64,000 nt of DNA from Haloactinospora alba (GTDB lineage Bacteria; Actinomycetota; Actinomycetes; Streptosporangiales; Streptosporangiaceae). Below the pieces are notes generated by a model. That model made no database searches, had not been told where the DNA came from, and saw nothing but the letters and a program-made list of their open reading frames with translations. The position numbers and the translations under genes were made by a program. Location: NCBI RefSeq assembly GCF_006717075.1, contig NZ_VFQC01000001.1:1597501-1661500 (forward strand), given 5' to 3'. Of the stretch, positions 51,222 through 58,732 are shown piece after piece. Numbering within the stretch: position 1 is the first letter of the stretch; the number at the start of each line of letters is the position of its first letter.

Positions 51222-51254
51222 AATCTACACTGTAAAGGAAAGGATAGTTAAAAT
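51222..51254 (+). promoter_or_regulatory. AATCTACACTGTAAAGG-type promoter of the GNAT gene
   Basis: The 17-mer at 51222-51238 contains the palindrome TACA-C-TGTA. Its centre is 19 bases before a TAAAAT -10 box (51249-51254), so the motif occupies the -35 region. An identical 17-mer with nearly the same spacing precedes the HipA-kinase gene at 54588. Confidence 0.6.
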
Positions 51255-51329
51255 AGAATAAAAGGAACAAAGAACACAACACACCAACAACAACCAGACA
51301 AAGGAACCACAACGCCATAGCATCGCCCC

Positions 51330-51869
51330 ATGGCGACCGAGATACATACAGAGCGTCTGGTCATCCGGGAGTGGAGAGTCACGGACGCTGAGGCGGCCCT
51401 GGCGGTGTACGGCGCCGAGGACGTGGCGCGGTGGTTGGCTCCGGAGATGGAGCTCGTGACCGACGTCGCTACGATGCGCCTCGTGTTGCAGGCGTGGATC
51501 GAGGCACAGCCCAACATGGTCCCGCCCGCCGGCCGTTGGGCGCTTGTCCGCCGCGAGGACGACCAGGTGGTCGGCGGGGTCTCTCTGCGGCTGCTACCGC
51601 CCTTCGAGGAGGATTTCGAACTCAGCTGGCAGATCCGGCCCGACATGTGGGGAAGGGGCTACGCGACCGAGGCGAGCCGCCCGCTGGTCCGATGGGCGTT
51701 TGGCCAGGGAGTCGAGGAACTTTTTGCGGTGGCGCGTCCGAACAACACGAGGGCCATAGCAACGGCGCGAGGTTTGGGAATGGAATGGGTCGGAGAAACT
51801 GATAAATACTATGGCATACTCCTCCAGGTGTTTCGCGTCCGCCCTGACGACATCAGGGAAGGGGTATAA
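51330..51869 (+). CDS. GNAT-family (RimJ/RimL-like) N-acetyltransferase
   Basis: A 179-residue acetyl-CoA-dependent acetyltransferase. It starts 'TERLVIREWRVTDAEAALAV' and has 'GRWALVRREDDQVVGGVSLR', 'FELSWQIRPDMWGRGYATEA' (the acetyl-CoA loop) and 'FAVARPNNTRAIATARGLGM', the RimJ/RimL layout. The substrate could be a protein N-terminus or a small amine, including an antibiotic; this cannot be decided. Its 5' leader is about 70 bases of almost pure A and C without a clear Shine-Dalgarno, and the promoter carries the TACA-C-TGTA motif. Confidence 0.83.
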   Translation: MATEIHTERLVIREWRVTDAEAALAVYGAEDVARWLAPEMELVTDVATMRLVLQAWIEAQPNMVPPAGRWALVRREDDQVVGGVSLRLLPPFEEDFELSWQIRPDMWGRGYATEASRPLVRWAFGQGVEELFAVARPNNTRAIATARGLGMEWVGETDKYYGILLQVFRVRPDDIREGV

Positions 51870-51996
51870 AAACAGGAGTGCCAGCGGACGGGAGAACAGG
51901 GGAGGGGTGAACGGAAAGTGGCGGAGGAAGGGCTGGGAACGACCCCGGGCGTTTACTTTTGCAAATTCAGCTGGAAATGTTTCCGGACCCTACGGG

Positions 51997-52002
51997 TATA
52001 CT
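51997..52002 (+). promoter_or_regulatory. TATACT -10 box upstream of the unknown gene at 52029
   Basis: A near-perfect -10 hexamer, predicted to start transcription around 52009, at the first of two CCCCGGGG copies (52009-52016 and 52022-52029). The -35 is poor. Confidence 0.45.
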
Positions 52003-52028
52003 GACGCGCCCCGGGGAGTGGCCCCGGG

Positions 52029-52436
52029 GTGGAGGAACCCGCGGCCACGGTCGCCGAGGACGAGCGTCCGACCGTCGTATGCACGAGGAGGGAGGTCGAG
52101 AGAGCGAAGCTGAGCTATGGCTTCGCTGCTGCGTGGATCACTATACGCGTGAACGCGGCGCTGGATTCGGTAGGGATGACGTCCACGGACCCTTCCACCC
52201 TCGCGGAAGGGAAGACCCCGTGCAACGTCATTGCGGGATACCTCCATGACCATCTTCTCGTTCCCTATGGCTCAGGTGAGCGTGCTCTGACGGTTCTGCG
52301 CTCCCTTTCTCAGGGGACGGGGCAGAACGTGTCCGAACATACAGGATCCTCGCTTTGCCGTTACCCCTACGGAGCCTGTCGGAGACAGCGACGAAGCGGC
52401 GTTTCTCGTTCGTCCTGCGGCCGTTCTATGGTTTGA
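52029..52436 (+). CDS. Hypothetical protein
   Basis: A 135-codon frame with G/C-rich third positions in its first two thirds. It begins 'EEPAATVAEDERPTVVCTRR' and continues 'AAAWITIRVNAALDSVGMTS', suggesting a folded N-terminal half; the tail is Arg/Ser/Cys-rich and less convincing. I do not recognise the family. A TATACT box lies 26 bases upstream and a GGGGAG ten bases upstream of the GTG. The end overlaps the convergent methyltransferase gene by 11 bases. It may be a small real gene or a decaying one. Confidence 0.4.
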   Translation: MEEPAATVAEDERPTVVCTRREVERAKLSYGFAAAWITIRVNAALDSVGMTSTDPSTLAEGKTPCNVIAGYLHDHLLVPYGSGERALTVLRSLSQGTGQNVSEHTGSSLCRYPYGACRRQRRSGVSRSSCGRSMV

Positions 52437-53250
52437 ACGCGACCCCCGAGTGCTCCCAGATGCGCTGTCCGGGGTCCTGCGGAACCCGGGAGGGATGACG
52501 TTCCGGTGCGCGCCATGTTGCGCAGTCGACCTCTCCGGGGTCGACGACGTTCAGACCCTGGAACACCCTTCCCGCCTCCTCGGGAGTACGCACCCGGCCC
52601 CACTCGGTACCCAGCGAGTGCACCTTGTCAGTAAGCCACTGGCGGGATTCCGCCTCGTTGGAGACCAGGTGCGAGTAGATCAACGCGGACCCCGGGGTCA
52701 GGCGGTCGAATATACGGTGCACCAGACCAAAAGGATCCTGTTCGTCGGGTATGCAATGCAGCATTGATACCAGCATGACACACACCGGCCGGTCGAAGTC
52801 GAGAATCGAGGTGGAAACCGACTCTTCCAACACCGCGTCGGTGTCCGTGATGTCAGCTGTGATGACGCTCGTATTTGGATTGTCCTCGAGTATGGCCCGA
52901 CCGTGAGCGAGGACGATCGGGTCTTTGTCAACATAAATGACCCGGGCGTCCGGATTCACTCGCTGAGCGACCTCATGAGTGTTTTCTGCTGTTGGTAGAC
53001 CGGCGCCGAGATCCAGGAACTGGTCTATTCCTTCGTGCGATACGTACTCGACAGCGCGGCTGAGAAAAGCCCGGTTGTCATGACTGAACCGGAACATCTC
53101 CGGTATCTGTTTCAGCATCTCCTCCACGGCGCGACGATCGATCTCAAAATTGTCCTTCCCTTTGAGAAGATAGTCGTACATGCGGGCGACGCTCGGCGTC
53201 TTCATGTCGATCTCTGGAGGGAAATCGTTCCTTGTTTGGTGTTCCGTCAT
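52426..53250 (-). CDS. DUF574 S-adenosylmethionine-dependent methyltransferase
   Basis: A 274-residue protein of the actinobacterial 'S-adenosyl methyltransferase' family (DUF574), substrate unknown. Typical stretches are 'PSVARMYDYLLKGKDNFEID', 'NRAFLSRAVEYVSHEGIDQF', the SAM-binding 'LDLGAGLPTAENTHEVA', 'ARVIYVDKDPIVLAHGRAIL' and 'VCVMLVSMLHCIPDEQDPFG'. ATG 53250 follows AAGGTGG by nine bases. The longer frame to 53529 runs through the divergent promoter region. The family is heavily amplified in actinomycetes, usually as orphan genes near variable regions. Confidence 0.85.
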   Translation of the reverse strand: MTEHQTRNDFPPEIDMKTPSVARMYDYLLKGKDNFEIDRRAVEEMLKQIPEMFRFSHDNRAFLSRAVEYVSHEGIDQFLDLGAGLPTAENTHEVAQRVNPDARVIYVDKDPIVLAHGRAILEDNPNTSVITADITDTDAVLEESVSTSILDFDRPVCVMLVSMLHCIPDEQDPFGLVHRIFDRLTPGSALIYSHLVSNEAESRQWLTDKVHSLGTEWGRVRTPEEAGRVFQGLNVVDPGEVDCATWRAPERHPSRVPQDPGQRIWEHSGVAFKP

Positions 53251-53482
53251 AACCCGACACCACCTTCGCTGCTGATCGTATGCTCCGATGCTTACCCTAA
53301 CCACAGGATCGCACAGTGGGAGGGGGAGGAAGTCAAACAACTGAACATAATTTGCACCTGTGCGTCCTATTCGTCCGATTTGTGTTTCTGCGGTGCGGCG
53401 CATGATCCGAGCGGACCTGGAAAGAGGGGAGGAACGGAACGAGAGCCTGGTACGAAACAGTGGGGTAAGGGGGGAACGGACT

Positions 53483-54523
53483 GTGCGAGCCGTGCAGTAC
53501 ACCAACGTCGGCGACCCTCCCAGGGTCACCGACGTTCCGGTTCCCGAACCGGGGCCGGGACAACTGGTGTTGAGGGTTACCGCGGCCGGAGTGTGCCATT
53601 CGGACCTGGCGGTGATGAGTTGGCCGGCCGACGGCTTCCCGTACCCGCTCCCGTTGACGCTGGGACACGAGGCCGCTGGTCGTGTCGAGGCGCTGGGAGA
53701 CGGTGTCCACGGTGTCTCCGAGGGTGAGTCCGTCGTGGTCTACGGTCCGTGGGGGTGCGGGTTGTGCCGGAACTGCTCACGTGGCATGGAGAACTACTGT
53801 CCCCACGCCGGGAGGTTGGGGATCAGGCCCCCGGGGCTGGGAGCTCCCGGTGCGTTGGCCGAGTACCTCCTGGTGGACGCGGAACGTCACGTGGTTCCCA
53901 TCGGGGGTATGGATCCTGTGGAAACCGTTCCTCTCACGGATGCGGGGCTGACGCCGTACCACGTGGTCAAACGCTCCCTTGACCGGCTGTTCCCGGGAAG
54001 CACGGCGGTCGTTATCGGTGCTGGGGGGCTGGGACATGTGGCTATCCAGCTGCTGCGCGCCGTCTCGTCCGCGACAGTGGTCGCTTTGGACACCCGTGAG
54101 CAGAGTCGGGAACTGGCGCGGCAGAGCGGAGCCCACCACGTTTTTCCCTCGAACACCGACGCCGCGGAACACCTGCGGGACCTGACAGGGGGAGCCGGTG
54201 CGGACGCGGTGTTCGACTTCGTCGGGGCAAAGGCAACCACGGATATGGCGTCCAGGATGGCCGGGATGGATTCCGACGTGAACATAGTCGGAATTGCTGA
54301 CGGCTCATTTCCCGTGTCGTTCGGTTCGGTCCCTTTCGGGACTCGTGCTGCCATAACCTACTGGGGAGGGAGGCCGGAGCTCATCGAGCTGATCGACCTG
54401 GCGGCCAGAGGGGCGGTTTCGGTGGAGGTTCAGCGTTTCTCCCTGGAGGACGGGCCCCGGGTGTACGAAAGGATGAGGTCCGGAGACATCCACGGGCGCG
54501 CTGTGATTGTCCCGGGCGCTTAG
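53483..54523 (+). CDS. Zinc-dependent alcohol dehydrogenase
   Basis: A 346-residue medium-chain NAD(P)-dependent dehydrogenase. Catalytic zinc ligands are the Cys in 'GVCHSDLAV' and the His-Glu of 'TLGHEAAGRVEALGDGV'. The structural zinc loop 'CGLCRNCSRGMENYCPHAG' is complete with four cysteines. The Rossmann motif is 'VVIGAGGLGHVAIQLLRA'. It resembles the AdhP/arabinose-dehydrogenase-like group; the substrate is not determinable. GTG 53483 has AAGGGGGG eight bases upstream. It is divergent from the DUF574 gene. Confidence 0.87.
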   Translation: MRAVQYTNVGDPPRVTDVPVPEPGPGQLVLRVTAAGVCHSDLAVMSWPADGFPYPLPLTLGHEAAGRVEALGDGVHGVSEGESVVVYGPWGCGLCRNCSRGMENYCPHAGRLGIRPPGLGAPGALAEYLLVDAERHVVPIGGMDPVETVPLTDAGLTPYHVVKRSLDRLFPGSTAVVIGAGGLGHVAIQLLRAVSSATVVALDTREQSRELARQSGAHHVFPSNTDAAEHLRDLTGGAGADAVFDFVGAKATTDMASRMAGMDSDVNIVGIADGSFPVSFGSVPFGTRAAITYWGGRPELIELIDLAARGAVSVEVQRFSLEDGPRVYERMRSGDIHGRAVIVPGA

Positions 54524-54587
54524 CCGGCCGTTTCTGGAGCCAGGAATTTCTCTGCTTTCCTCGTGCGTGTGAAGAGATGTCGTAAAA

Positions 54588-54621
54588 AATCTACACTGTA
54601 AAGGTAGTGGTTTGTTACACT
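54588..54621 (+). promoter_or_regulatory. AATCTACACTGTAAAGG-type promoter of the HipA-kinase gene
   Basis: The 17-mer (54588-54604) is identical to that at 51222. Its palindrome centre is 20 bases before TACACT (54616-54621), and the GTG start follows six bases later, so the mRNA should be leaderless. The region is strikingly AT-rich. Confidence 0.6.
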
Positions 54622-54627
54622 AAAAAA

Positions 54628-55383
54628 GTGCTCAGAACAACAAAGGTGACGAGATACACAACACCTCTACGAGAAGGAGGATCGCTTCCCGGACTCGTCG
54701 AAGCCGATGACCTGGGGATGTACGTCGTCAAGTTCCTGGCGGCGGGACAGGGGCGTAAGACCCTGATCGCCGAGGTCATCGCCGGAGAACTGGCACGTCG
54801 ACTGGGCCTGCCGGTTCCGAGGCTGGTGCTGGCACAGTTCGACGCCGTCATAGCCCGGGGAGAACCGGATCCGGAGGTGCAGGAACTGCTGAGGGCCTCC
54901 GACGGAACCAACCTGGGGATGGACTTCCTGCCAGGAGCTCTGGGATTCGACCCTCTCGTGTTCGACATCGATCCGGATCTGGCGGGACGCGTCGTTTGGT
55001 TTGACGCGTTCGTGAACAATGTGGATCGCACCTGGCGCAATCCGAACATGCTGGTTTGGCATGACCGGCCGTACCTGATCGACCACGGCGCGACCTTGAT
55101 ATTCCACCACAACTGGCAGGGAGCCGACTCCTCCGTACGGCGGCCGTACGACGTTTCCGAGCATGTCCTCCTCACCGTCGCTCCCGATCTCGCCGCGGCT
55201 GATGAGAAGTTACGGAAACGGGTCGACCGCAGGTTGTTGGAGGATGTGGTCGCTCTGGTCCCGGACGAATGGTTGGAGGGTGAACCGGGCTTCGGCTCTG
55301 CCGCGGAAGTGCGGGACGCTTACGTCAAGTACCTCCTCACCCGAGCCGAGACGTACGACTGGCTTCCGGAGGTATCACAGTGA
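54628..55383 (+). CDS. HipA-family kinase
   Basis: A 251-residue single-domain protein of the HipA-like kinase family (HipA_2), smaller than the classical HipA toxin (about 440 residues) and lacking its N-terminal subdomain. It opens 'TPLREGGSLPGLVEADDLG', has a likely ATP-site lysine in 'YVVKFLAAGQGRKTLIAEVI', a catalytic-loop-like 'FDAFVNNVDRTWRNPNMLVW' and a metal-binding 'YLIDHGATLIFHHNW'. GTG 54628 agrees with the family start and a leaderless mRNA. It overlaps the DUF3037 gene by four bases. Protein or small-molecule target unknown. Confidence 0.83.
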   Translation: MLRTTKVTRYTTPLREGGSLPGLVEADDLGMYVVKFLAAGQGRKTLIAEVIAGELARRLGLPVPRLVLAQFDAVIARGEPDPEVQELLRASDGTNLGMDFLPGALGFDPLVFDIDPDLAGRVVWFDAFVNNVDRTWRNPNMLVWHDRPYLIDHGATLIFHHNWQGADSSVRRPYDVSEHVLLTVAPDLAAADEKLRKRVDRRLLEDVVALVPDEWLEGEPGFGSAAEVRDAYVKYLLTRAETYDWLPEVSQ

Positions 55384-55760
55384 GCCGACAAGTCTTCGAG
55401 TACGCTCTGGTCCGTGTCGTCCCCCGGCCCGAGCGTGGTGAGCTGCTCAACGCTGGAGTCATCGTGTACTGCAAGCCACTGGGTTTCCTGGGGGCCTGTT
55501 GCGCACTGGACGTCGAACGACTCCACGCGTTGGACGCCACAGCCGATGTCCACGGTGTGCAGCGGTATCTGGCTTCGGTGGAGACGATATGTCGCGGCGA
55601 CCAGAGCGCTGGTGCCGTGGCCCGGGAGGATCCGGGACGCCGGTTCCGCTGGCTCACGGCACCGCGCAGCACGGTTGTCCAACCGGGGCCGGTGCATACC
55701 GGGCTTACCGCCGATCCGGAAGAGGAACTGGAGCGGTTGGTGGACCTGCTGGTGCGGTGA
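55380..55760 (+). CDS. DUF3037 protein, partner of the HipA-family kinase
   Basis: A 126-residue protein of the DUF3037 family, which I know mainly as the downstream companion of HipA_2 kinases. Conserved parts are 'FEYALVRVVPRPERGELLNA', 'GVIVYCKPLGFLGACCALD', 'RFRWLTAPRSTVVQPGPVHT' and 'DPEEELERLVDLLVR'. The GTG overlaps the kinase stop as GTGA, so the two are translated together, probably in fixed ratio. Function is unknown; antitoxin, substrate or adaptor are all open. Confidence 0.83.
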   Translation: MSRQVFEYALVRVVPRPERGELLNAGVIVYCKPLGFLGACCALDVERLHALDATADVHGVQRYLASVETICRGDQSAGAVAREDPGRRFRWLTAPRSTVVQPGPVHTGLTADPEEELERLVDLLVR

Positions 55761-56178
55761 GACACCGGTGGCCCATCACCCGTGAGGAACCGTTCTGCGG
55801 AACGCGGTCACCCCGCGTTGCCCGCGGCCCAGCCACACGCACCGAGCACGGCAGGTCCCTCCCGGCCATGTGCCGGTGGTGGGCACGCCTGTTCCTCAAC
55901 CCCCCGGGGGCGTTGGAAGTCGGGAGCGGCCGCCGCCTATGGCGGCTCGGTACACAGCGGCCCACGGGTTGGTGAGGGTCCGAGATCGTTGCTTCGTTGC
56001 CGTCCGACTCCCGGGCACGTGACGGGTTTGGGGCGGTTGCGGCGATCGGGAGCGTCGACGCTTCGGACGGTGGTTCACACCGTGTCCGTGATCCGGTGGG
56101 CCGTGCCGTGGCGTTCCCGACCATTCGGGGGCACGGGCCATACACTGCGCCCGACGGTGTCGATACGGGGGGCGTGTC
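55761..56178 (+). other. Gene-free stretch between DUF3037 and membrane-protein genes
   Basis: About 420 bases without a convincing frame or long hairpin. A TACACT at 56141-56146 may be the -10 box of the following gene, 32 bases before its GTG. Confidence 0.4.
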
Positions 56179-56862
56179 GTGCTCGGGGCAGGGGACGGAA
56201 ACGATGGCGCGGCGGGGTGGCCCCTGGGGGTTACCTCTTCGGCCGGTGTGGCGGTGCTCTTCCTGATCCTGCGGTTCATGGCCGTTGCCGACTGGGACTG
56301 GAACACGGCCTCCGCGGTGGTGGACACCGTCGATTTCGGCGGCGTGCTCGGGATCGTTTTCGGCACCCTCATGGGCGATGCGACTTTCACCGGGGTGTTG
56401 GTGGCCTGGATTCTGGCGATCGCTTCCGTGGATCTTGCCTGGCCACCTGCGGGGCGGAGCCGGGAGTGGAGGACCCTGTTGCTGGTCGCTCCGCTCGGCG
56501 CCGTCATGGTCGCGCTGGTATCGACCTTCCATATGTGGTGGTTGCTGCTGGTTGTGGTCCTGGTCGCCGCGGTTGTCGTTGGCGCGCGCCTTACCTGGCG
56601 CACCGGTCGTTCCCATAACGTCGTTCTGGCGGTCTTCCGTAGTTTCACCCTGTCGTCGGTGATCGCGGTTCTGGCACTCGCCGTCCTGGTGCAGACGCCG
56701 TGGATGGGGCTCGAGCGCATCGATACGAAGAGTCGCGGGGTCATCGTCGGCTACGTGTTCGACACCGAGCCGGGGTTCATCAAGGTACTGACCGAGGAGG
56801 AACGCGAGTTCACCATCCTGACCACCACGGATGTGGTTTCCCGGACTCTGGTGGAGAACTGA
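56179..56862 (+). CDS. Multi-pass membrane protein of unknown function
   Basis: A 227-residue protein with about five hydrophobic segments ('SAGVAVLFLILRFMAVADWD', 'GVLVAWILAIASVDLAWP', 'LLLVAPLGAVMVALVS', 'WWLLLVVVLVAAVVVGARL', 'SSVIAVLALAVLVQTP') and a soluble C-terminal strand-rich tail of about 50 residues. I recognise no family. GTG 56179 is the only good start. It may be monocistronic; the MarR gene follows after 150 bases with its own operator. Confidence 0.65.
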   Translation: MLGAGDGNDGAAGWPLGVTSSAGVAVLFLILRFMAVADWDWNTASAVVDTVDFGGVLGIVFGTLMGDATFTGVLVAWILAIASVDLAWPPAGRSREWRTLLLVAPLGAVMVALVSTFHMWWLLLVVVLVAAVVVGARLTWRTGRSHNVVLAVFRSFTLSSVIAVLALAVLVQTPWMGLERIDTKSRGVIVGYVFDTEPGFIKVLTEEEREFTILTTTDVVSRTLVEN

Positions 56863-56981
56863 TCCCGGTTGTGGGACTTGCCGCTGTGTCGCTCGCGCAC
56901 CGGGGAGGGGCGGTCTGCTGTGGTGTCGACGGTGGTTGGGGTGCATCGCTGATGGTCGGAGGTCGGTGGCCCGCTCGTTTG

Positions 56982-57000
56982 ATTAGTTAGCCTAGCTAAT
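56982..57000. promoter_or_regulatory. MarR-type operator
   Basis: ATTAGTTAG, one base, CTAGCTAAT: a 9-bp dyad with one mismatch, ending 14 bases before the MarR GTG. Such AT-rich TAG/CTA palindromes are typical MarR sites. Confidence 0.65.
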
Positions 57001-57014
57001 TTTATGGTGGGCGG

Positions 57015-57443
57015 GTGACGTTACAGCCCCACGGCCTGACCTCCGAGCTTTATTCGGTTCTGCGCGGACTGGTGTTGGTGATGCGGCAGGCCGCTGCCGA
57101 CCAGCGTGTTTCCTCGCAGCACCTGGCGATTCTGGGATCGCTGGAGTCAGGGAATCGGCGGGTCACGGCCCTGGCCGAGGAGCACGGCGTTCGGACCCCG
57201 ACGATGACCGCCCACATCTCCAAGCTCGAGGAGATGGGGGCGGTGAGGCGGGACAGTGATGCCGGGGACGCTCGCGTCGTGGTCGTGGAGCTGAGCGAGT
57301 ACGGGCGGCAGCTGCTCTCGGAGGGCAAGTCTGCCCGGATGGCTGATCTTGAGGCGCGTCTGCAGCAGTTGAGCGCTGCGGAGCGGGAAGCCGTGGAGGC
57401 CGCCCTGCCCGCGCTGGCCAAGTTGAGCGGGCGGCGGCACTAG
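57015..57443 (+). CDS. MarR-family transcriptional regulator
   Basis: A 142-residue winged-helix repressor. Helices and wing are evident in 'VSSQHLAILGSLESGNRRVT', 'ALAEEHGVRTPTMTAHISKL', 'EEMGAVRRDSDAGDARVVVV' and 'ELSEYGRQLL'. GTG 57015 is the family-consistent start. A palindrome directly upstream suggests autorepression. The gene is followed after 48 bases by an MFS exporter on the same strand, the common repressor-exporter arrangement. Confidence 0.88.
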   Translation: MTLQPHGLTSELYSVLRGLVLVMRQAAADQRVSSQHLAILGSLESGNRRVTALAEEHGVRTPTMTAHISKLEEMGAVRRDSDAGDARVVVVELSEYGRQLLSEGKSARMADLEARLQQLSAAEREAVEAALPALAKLSGRRH

Positions 57444-57491
57444 GGCCGTCTGGTCGGTTCCGTTGTTGGTTACGGAGGTTACGGGGTCATC

Positions 57492-58712
57492 ATGTCCGAC
57501 AGCAGTGCGTTATCCATCCCTTCGGAAACGTCCCGGGGCGTGGGCCGGGCGAGTCCGTGGCGTCAACCGGTGTCGGTGTGGGCGACCGCGTTCGCCGCGG
57601 TCGTCGCCTTCATGGGGATAGGTCTGGTTGACCCGATCCTTCCGTCCATCGCCGAAGGGTTGGACGCGGCCCCGAGCCAGGTGTCGCTCCTGTTCACCAG
57701 TTACTTTCTGGTCACCGCGGTGGCGATGTTGGTGACGGGTTTCGTCTCCAGCAGGATCGGGGGCAAGAAGGCGCTCCTGTTGGGCTTGGCACTGGTGGTG
57801 GTGTTCGCTGCCCTGTCGGGGATGTCCACCTCGGTGGGCGAGCTGGTCGCGTTCCGTGCCGGCTGGGGGCTGGGCAACGCGATGTTCATCGCTACGGCGC
57901 TTGCCGTGATCGTGGGCGCAGCCAGTGGTGGTACGGAGTCGGCGATCGTGCTGTACGAGGCGGCGCTGGGGGTCGGTATCGCTTCCGGGCCGTTGATGGG
58001 TGCGGTCCTGGGGGATTGGCACTGGCGTGGCCCGTTCTTCGGTACTGCCGTGCTGATGGCCGTCGGATTCGTGCTCATTTCCGTTCTGCTGCGGGAGCAG
58101 GCCAGGCCCATGGTTCGGACCCGGATCAGTGATCCGTTGCGCGCGCTGGCGCACGGCGGCCTTTCCACGACCGCTTTTACCGCTCTGTTCTACAATTTCG
58201 CCTTCTTTACCATACTGGCGTTCACACCATTCATGTTGGGAATGTCGCCCTATGGTATCGGTACGGTCTTTTTCTCCTGGGGTGTGCTGGTAGCGGTCTC
58301 GTCGGTGTTCGTTGCGCCACGACTGCAGGAGCGGGTCGGAATGGTTCCCACACTGCATCTGGCGTTGGGAGCGCTACTGGTCCTGCAGGTAGCGATCGTT
58401 GCCGCCGGAGCGTTCGCGCCCGGATGGGCCGTCGTGGTGTTCGTGGTAGGGACCGGGGTTCCCATCGGTCTGAACAACACAGTGTTCACGGAGGCCGCGA
58501 TGGAGGTGTCCGACGCTCCCCGGTCGGTCGCATCCGCGGGCTACAACTTCGTCCGGTGGATGGGGGGAGCCATGGCACCGTTCATCGCGACGAAACTGGG
58601 CGAGGAGGTCAGTCCGCTCCTTCCCTACTGCGTGGGGGCCGTGTGCTGTGCGGCGGCGGTCGGACTTCTGGTGCTGCGTCGCCATCATCTGGGAGCGTTG
58701 GCTGCCCACTAG
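57492..58712 (+). CDS. MFS drug-efflux-type transporter
   Basis: A 406-residue, 12-helix exporter of the DHA1 type. Landmarks are 'FMGIGLVDPILPSIAEGLDA' in helix 1, 'LVTGFVSSRIGGKKALLLG' (loop 2-3), 'FRAGWGLGNAMFIATALAVI' and motif C-like 'ALGVGIASGPLMGAVLGDW'. It is presumably released from MarR repression by its substrate or a related compound, identity unknown. It is convergent with the DUF2332 gene, with only 20 bases between the stops. Confidence 0.87.
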   Translation: MSDSSALSIPSETSRGVGRASPWRQPVSVWATAFAAVVAFMGIGLVDPILPSIAEGLDAAPSQVSLLFTSYFLVTAVAMLVTGFVSSRIGGKKALLLGLALVVVFAALSGMSTSVGELVAFRAGWGLGNAMFIATALAVIVGAASGGTESAIVLYEAALGVGIASGPLMGAVLGDWHWRGPFFGTAVLMAVGFVLISVLLREQARPMVRTRISDPLRALAHGGLSTTAFTALFYNFAFFTILAFTPFMLGMSPYGIGTVFFSWGVLVAVSSVFVAPRLQERVGMVPTLHLALGALLVLQVAIVAAGAFAPGWAVVVFVVGTGVPIGLNNTVFTEAAMEVSDAPRSVASAGYNFVRWMGGAMAPFIATKLGEEVSPLLPYCVGAVCCAAAVGLLVLRRHHLGALAAH

Positions 58713-58732
58713 CCGCCAGCGGGCGCCGGTGG

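Noticed and set aside
51248-51646. 132-codon leftward frame covering the GNAT start region
   Set aside because: It is the shadow of the GNAT gene and ends in a run encoded by the AT-rich leader.
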